A stretch of 16,248 nt of DNA from positions 1-16,248 of the forward strand of contig JALOTS010000010.1 of NCBI GenBank assembly GCA_025457785.1, written 5' to 3'. The notes beneath the pieces were generated by a model that was not told the DNA's origin, made no database searches, and worked only from the letters and a program-made list of their open reading frames with translations. The stretch is from Pontiellaceae bacterium. GTDB taxonomy: Bacteria; Verrucomicrobiota; Kiritimatiellia; Kiritimatiellales; Tichowtungiaceae. The position numbers were made by a program, and so were the translations under genes. Every line of letters starts with the position of its first letter. The first letter of the stretch is position 1. Positions 13,410 to 16,248 of this stretch are shown in pieces.

Positions 13410-13537
13410 CGCGTATTTCTTTCTGTTATGTTACTCATTTCGCGAACACTCTTTGTTCTTTGAAATCCGCTCAGCGGAGTTTTCCAGCCCGGAAGGGGCG
13501 ATACCGCCTTCAGCCGGCAAACTCTCCTGTTAAAAAC

Positions 13538-13624
13538 TGGTGCTCGGGCGGGGACTCGAACCCCGACGACATCGCTGCCACTAGCCCCTCAAGCTAGCGT
13601 GTCTACCAATTTCACCACCCGAGC
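13538..13624 (-). tRNA. tRNA-Leu (anticodon GAG)
   Basis: The 87-base - strand sequence folds as a class II tRNA: acceptor GCTCGGG pairs with CCCGAGC, the D-loop has 'AAATTGGTAGAC', the anticodon stem CTAGC/GCTAG closes the loop TTGAGGG with GAG, then a long variable arm and the T-arm 'CGGGGTTCGAGTCCCCG'. The CCA end (13538-13540) is encoded. It reads the leucine codons CUC and CUU. Confidence 0.97.
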
Positions 13625-13644
13625 AGGGGGGAATGAAGGTGCAG

Positions 13645-13673
13645 AACATAACGGTTCATTCCATACGGGGCAA
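13645..13673 (-). promoter_or_regulatory. predicted promoter of tRNA-Leu
   Basis: On the - strand TTGCCC (13673-13668) and TATGTT (13650-13645) are 17 bases apart, a -35/-10 pair. Transcription would begin near 13638, about 13 bases before the tRNA. The -10 word is the same as in the hisD promoter. Confidence 0.5.
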
Positions 13674-13753
13674 GCGATATTTCAAAGTTGTGTGTGCGCC
13701 GGGCGGTTTTTTCACGGGTACAGCACAGAGTTTTGGGTCGGATAACAAATCAA

Positions 13754-13782
13754 TCGACATCACGAAGTCCCCTGTTTATGTT
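13754..13782 (+). promoter_or_regulatory. predicted promoter of hisD
   Basis: TCGACA (13754-13759, five of six -35 bases) and TATGTT (13777-13782, four of six -10 bases) are separated by 17 bases. Transcription would start near 13789, about 45 bases before the ATG, within a perfect palindrome. Confidence 0.5.
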
Positions 13783-13795
13783 ATCTGACAGATAA
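13781..13795. promoter_or_regulatory. palindrome TTATCTG-A-CAGATAA, possible operator
   Basis: A perfect 15-base palindrome overlaps the end of the predicted hisD -10 box and the expected transcription start. This is a typical place for a repressor site; the regulator is unknown. Confidence 0.45.
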
Positions 13796-13803
13796 AACGC
13801 AGT

Positions 13804-13820
13804 TTTCCAATGGCTGGAAA
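13804..13820 (+). repeat. TTCCAATGGCTGGAAA palindrome, copy 2
   Basis: TTTCCA-ATGGC-TGGAAA forms a 6-bp stem in the hisD leader, where a ribosome binding site could be; GGAAA within it is 12 bases from the ATG. Sixteen bases (13805-13820) are identical to the reverse complement of 6897-6912, including the loop. Confidence 0.6.
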
Positions 13821-13832
13821 GATGATTTGACT

Positions 13833-15161
13833 ATGAAACAGACCGATGCTCCCATTTTTAAATACAGCGGTACGAGACGTTCCGCTAAAATTGAAAAGTT
13901 TCTGCTCCGTCCGCCGGTTGAAAAAGGCGCCGATCAGATCGCCGCCGAGGTGCTGGCTGAAATCAGGAAACACGGCGACAGCGCCGTGATCAAGTACGTG
14001 CGTCAATTTGACCGCGCACCTGTTAAACTTTCCACGCTGAGGGTTTCGAAGACGGAGATTGCCGCCGCCAAAAAGGCTGTTGATAAAAAATTCAAAAAGG
14101 CGGCTGACGAAGCGCATAAGCGGATTACAGAATTTGCTGCCGCCGGATTGCGGGAGGATTGGCGGATGCCTGCGCCGCAGGGCGGATGGCTCGGCGAAAA
14201 ATTTGTCGCGCTGGATCGTATCGGGGCCTACATTCCCGGAGGGGCCGCGCCGCTGGCTTCCACTGCGCTGATGACGCTCACGCTGGCCGAGGTGGCCGGT
14301 GTTCCTGAACGGGTCGCCTGTACTCCTGCCGGAGCGGACGGTTCGGTGAACCCTTATGTTCTTTATGCGCTCGCGCTGGCGGGCGCGACGGAGATTTATC
14401 GAGTGGGCGGGATTCAGGCCATCGGCGCGATGGCATACGGAACGAAAACGATCAGGAAGGTTCAGAAAATTGTCGGCCCCGGCGGGCCGTATGTTACCGC
14501 CGCCAAACGACTGGTGTACGGTCAGGTTGCGCTTGATATGGTTGCCGGTCCAAGTGAAATCGCTGTTTTGGCCGATGACACCGCCAATCCCGCGCATATC
14601 GCCGCCGATTTGCTTTCGCAGGCTGAACACGGCACGGGATCTGAAAAAGCAATGTTGGTTACTCCTTCCGAAAAACTGGCCAAAGCTGTTCGTGCCGAAG
14701 TGGGAAAACAGTCCGCTTTACTGGTTCGTCAGAAGCCGGTTTCCGAGGTGCTGGCTCGCGGTTTTCTTATCGTTGTGGTTCCGACCCTTGGAAAAGGGAT
14801 TGAACTTTGCAACCGCTTTGCGCCGGAACACATGGAGATTCTTGTTAAAAACGCCGAACAGGCCGCCGGAAAAATCCGTACCGCCGGAGCGATTTTTATG
14901 GGCCCGTGGACACCGGAAGCGGTCGGTGATTTTGCTGCCGGGCCGAGCCACGTTCTGCCTACCGGCGGAACGGCTGCCTTCTTTTCCGGCCTGACGGTTG
15001 AAGATTTCCGCCGCCGGATCAGTCTGATCCGCTTCACGAAAGAAGATCTTGAAGAAACGGTTTCTGTGGTTGAGGCTTTCGGCCGTGTTGAAACTCTTGA
15101 TGCCCACGCCCGATCCGCCACGATCCGGCTGAATCTGCGACCGAAGGGGTTCAAAAGATGA
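13833..15161 (+). CDS. hisD: histidinol dehydrogenase
   Basis: The 442-residue product catalyses the last two steps of histidine synthesis, L-histidinol to L-histidine, with two NAD+ in the cytoplasm. The residues expected in the family are present: zinc ligands Q263 and H266 (LLSQAEHG), D366 (GDFAAGPSHVLPT) and H425 (DAHARSA), and the catalytic pair E332-H333 (RFAPEHME). Other signatures are 'GAYIPGG', 'VGGIQAIGAMAYGT', 'VGPGGPYVTAAKRLVYGQV' (usually VGPGN.YV) and 'DMVAGPSEI'. Full length for the family. The ATG at 13833 was chosen; a TTG two codons earlier is less likely. There is no strong ribosome binding site. It stands alone, away from other his genes, with its own predicted promoter and palindrome, and converges with the DUF1015 gene 57 bases downstream. 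Confidence 0.97.
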   Translation: MKQTDAPIFKYSGTRRSAKIEKFLLRPPVEKGADQIAAEVLAEIRKHGDSAVIKYVRQFDRAPVKLSTLRVSKTEIAAAKKAVDKKFKKAADEAHKRITEFAAAGLREDWRMPAPQGGWLGEKFVALDRIGAYIPGGAAPLASTALMTLTLAEVAGVPERVACTPAGADGSVNPYVLYALALAGATEIYRVGGIQAIGAMAYGTKTIRKVQKIVGPGGPYVTAAKRLVYGQVALDMVAGPSEIAVLADDTANPAHIAADLLSQAEHGTGSEKAMLVTPSEKLAKAVRAEVGKQSALLVRQKPVSEVLARGFLIVVVPTLGKGIELCNRFAPEHMEILVKNAEQAAGKIRTAGAIFMGPWTPEAVGDFAAGPSHVLPTGGTAAFFSGLTVEDFRRRISLIRFTKEDLEETVSVVEAFGRVETLDAHARSATIRLNLRPKGFKR

Positions 15162-15218
15162 AGCAATGGAGTGATGGAGCGTTTCCGATGAGGGCGCGTT
15201 CTCTGATTCCGGATTTTC

Positions 15219-16211
15219 TCAGTCGATTGTGTTGACCAGCAGTCCGTCGCGAAGTTTCGGCTCGAACCAGGTGCTTTTGGGCGGCATGAGCAGATTCGCG
15301 TCGGCGACGGACATGAGCTGATCGAGCGTGGTCGGGCAGAGCGAAAAGGCAACGGCGGCTTCCCCGGCATTAACACGCCGTTCGAGTTCCGGCGTTCCGT
15401 GAATGCCCCCGATAAAATCAATCCGGTTGCTTTCGCGCGGATCGGCGATGCCGAGCAGCGGCGCGAGCACGCGGTCCTGCAGAACGCTTACGTCCAGCGA
15501 AGCGACGGGGTCGCCGGAGAGAGTCTCTTTCGGAGTCAGCAGGTACCATTTGTAATCGATGTACATGCAGATTTTGCCGGGGGCTTCGGGCGTTTTTTTG
15601 TCCGTTGCGGTTACGGTGAAGGCGTTTTCCAATCCCTGGAAAAAATCTTCCTGACTCTGTCCGTTCAGATCGAAAACCACACGGTTGTAGGGCAGGATTT
15701 TGAGTTGTCCGGCAGGGAAAAGAACGCAGAGAAACCAGTTATAGGACTCATCGCCGGTATGGTTCGGGTTGGCGTTCCGGCGCTGCCGGGCAACGCGCAC
15801 TGCGCTGGCGGCACGGTGATGGCCGTCGGCGACATAAAACGACGGGACGGTTTCAAAGGCGGACTGCACGGCGGCGGAGTCGGCGATTTTCCAGACGGTG
15901 TGAATGATTCCGCCGGCGGCCGTGACGCGATAAAGCGGTTCCTCCTGTGCGGTTTTCTGCATTAATGCGGTGATTTTTCCGTTGTCAAATCTCAGTTCAA
16001 CAAGCTGTACCTTAAGATTATAAACATCTATTGCACGTCTGAGATCCGGTTCAATTGGAGGATTGTTTTTTAGTTCAGTTCGGATGTTATTAAACTTTTT
16101 CTGGTCAAGAACAGTTGCCTGTGTATTTATTCTTCCAAGACTAAGATCTTCTATAAAAATTTCTATCCTTTCATGATTTTTTTCATTAATAATCAAGCTA
16201 TTGTCCACCAT
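15219..16211 (-). CDS. DUF1015 family protein with atypical N-terminus (frame open to window edge)
   Basis: From about residue 78 the protein fits DUF1015: 'ITALMQKTAQEEPLYRV', 'GGIIHTVWKIAD', the hallmark 'FYVADGHHRAASAVRVA', 'YNWFLCVLFPAGQLKILPYN' and a C-terminal 'DFIGGIHGTPELERRVNAGE'. DUF1015 proteins are about 400 residues and begin with an 'xPFxALRP...PYDV' segment that is absent here. Instead the first ~75 residues (about 15985-16211) are AT-rich in DNA and match nothing I know ('HERIEIFIEDLSLGRINTQA'). The ATG at 16211 has AAGAAG upstream, but the frame stays open to 16248 without a stop, so the true start may lie outside the window. The function of the family is not established; some members sit near serine/phosphoserine genes. 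Family call for the body firm; the N-terminus may come from rearrangement or misassembly. A TTTTCCA-ATCCC-TGGAAAA palindrome lies inside it (15625-15643). Confidence 0.8.
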   Translation of the reverse strand: MVDNSLIINEKNHERIEIFIEDLSLGRINTQATVLDQKKFNNIRTELKNNPPIEPDLRRAIDVYNLKVQLVELRFDNGKITALMQKTAQEEPLYRVTAAGGIIHTVWKIADSAAVQSAFETVPSFYVADGHHRAASAVRVARQRRNANPNHTGDESYNWFLCVLFPAGQLKILPYNRVVFDLNGQSQEDFFQGLENAFTVTATDKKTPEAPGKICMYIDYKWYLLTPKETLSGDPVASLDVSVLQDRVLAPLLGIADPRESNRIDFIGGIHGTPELERRVNAGEAAVAFSLCPTTLDQLMSVADANLLMPPKSTWFEPKLRDGLLVNTID

Positions 16212-16248
16212 GGTACTTCTTAAAACATTAAGGTCTTCAGGGAAAGCC

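Noticed and set aside
13690..13720. GCGCCGGGCGG followed by six T as a terminator
   Set aside because: The GC-rich part does not form a convincing stem next to the T-run.
13776..14630. 284-codon - strand frame opposite hisD
   Set aside because: Antisense to conserved HisD motifs, Arg/Gly/Asn-rich shadow composition.

Overview
The window looks like a chromosomal piece from a Gram-negative bacterium of the PVC group, most likely Kiritimatiellota or a close relative. This rests on the surface-protein types (an 'AFTYQG' fibre protein and a small protein with the 'TIDGGG..' opening), a YfhO-type protein, a DUF1015 protein and intergenic DNA crowded with short dispersed repeats. The assignment is an inference from family resemblance, not from a marker-gene tree.

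Layout. (1) 1-1724: the 3' part of an AAA ATPase/DUF4143 gene, overlapping by 4 bases (ATGA) what looks like only the C-terminal half of a YfhO-family membrane protein. (2) 1725-2187: a non-coding gap with two hairpins and a degenerate repeat tract. (3) 2188-6477: three tightly spaced + strand genes for secreted proteins: a long repeat-rich fibre-like protein, a pappalysin-type zinc metalloprotease with a TPR-like tail, and a small secreted protein. They probably form one operon for a cell-surface or extracellular system. (4) 6478-7518: about 1 kb of repeat-dense DNA with several different inverted or periodic repeats, a decayed gene on the - strand, and a 184-bp MITE-like element with perfect 19-bp terminal inverted repeats and an 11-bp direct duplication. 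(5) 7519-8982: two - strand genes of unknown function (one membrane, one soluble helical). (6) 9098-15161: housekeeping genes: polA (-), a divergent ispD-like gene (+), acylphosphatase (-), a cold-shock protein (-), tRNA-Leu(GAG) (-) and hisD (+). (7) 15219 to the end: a DUF1015 protein (-) whose usual N-terminal part is replaced by an AT-rich, still open sequence running to the window edge.

The points most worth a second look are the MITE-like element and the gene frame its excision restores; the dispersed repeat families (paired GGCAAAAT arms, TTCCAATGGCTGGAAA, and the 'CGCA.AT.AACAC' tracts); the IspD-like protein that has lost the catalytic Arg/Lys of the nucleotide loop; and apparent gene-fusion or truncation boundaries near both ends of the window, which may be real rearrangements or assembly joins. 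I did not find a clear new defence or biosynthetic system.
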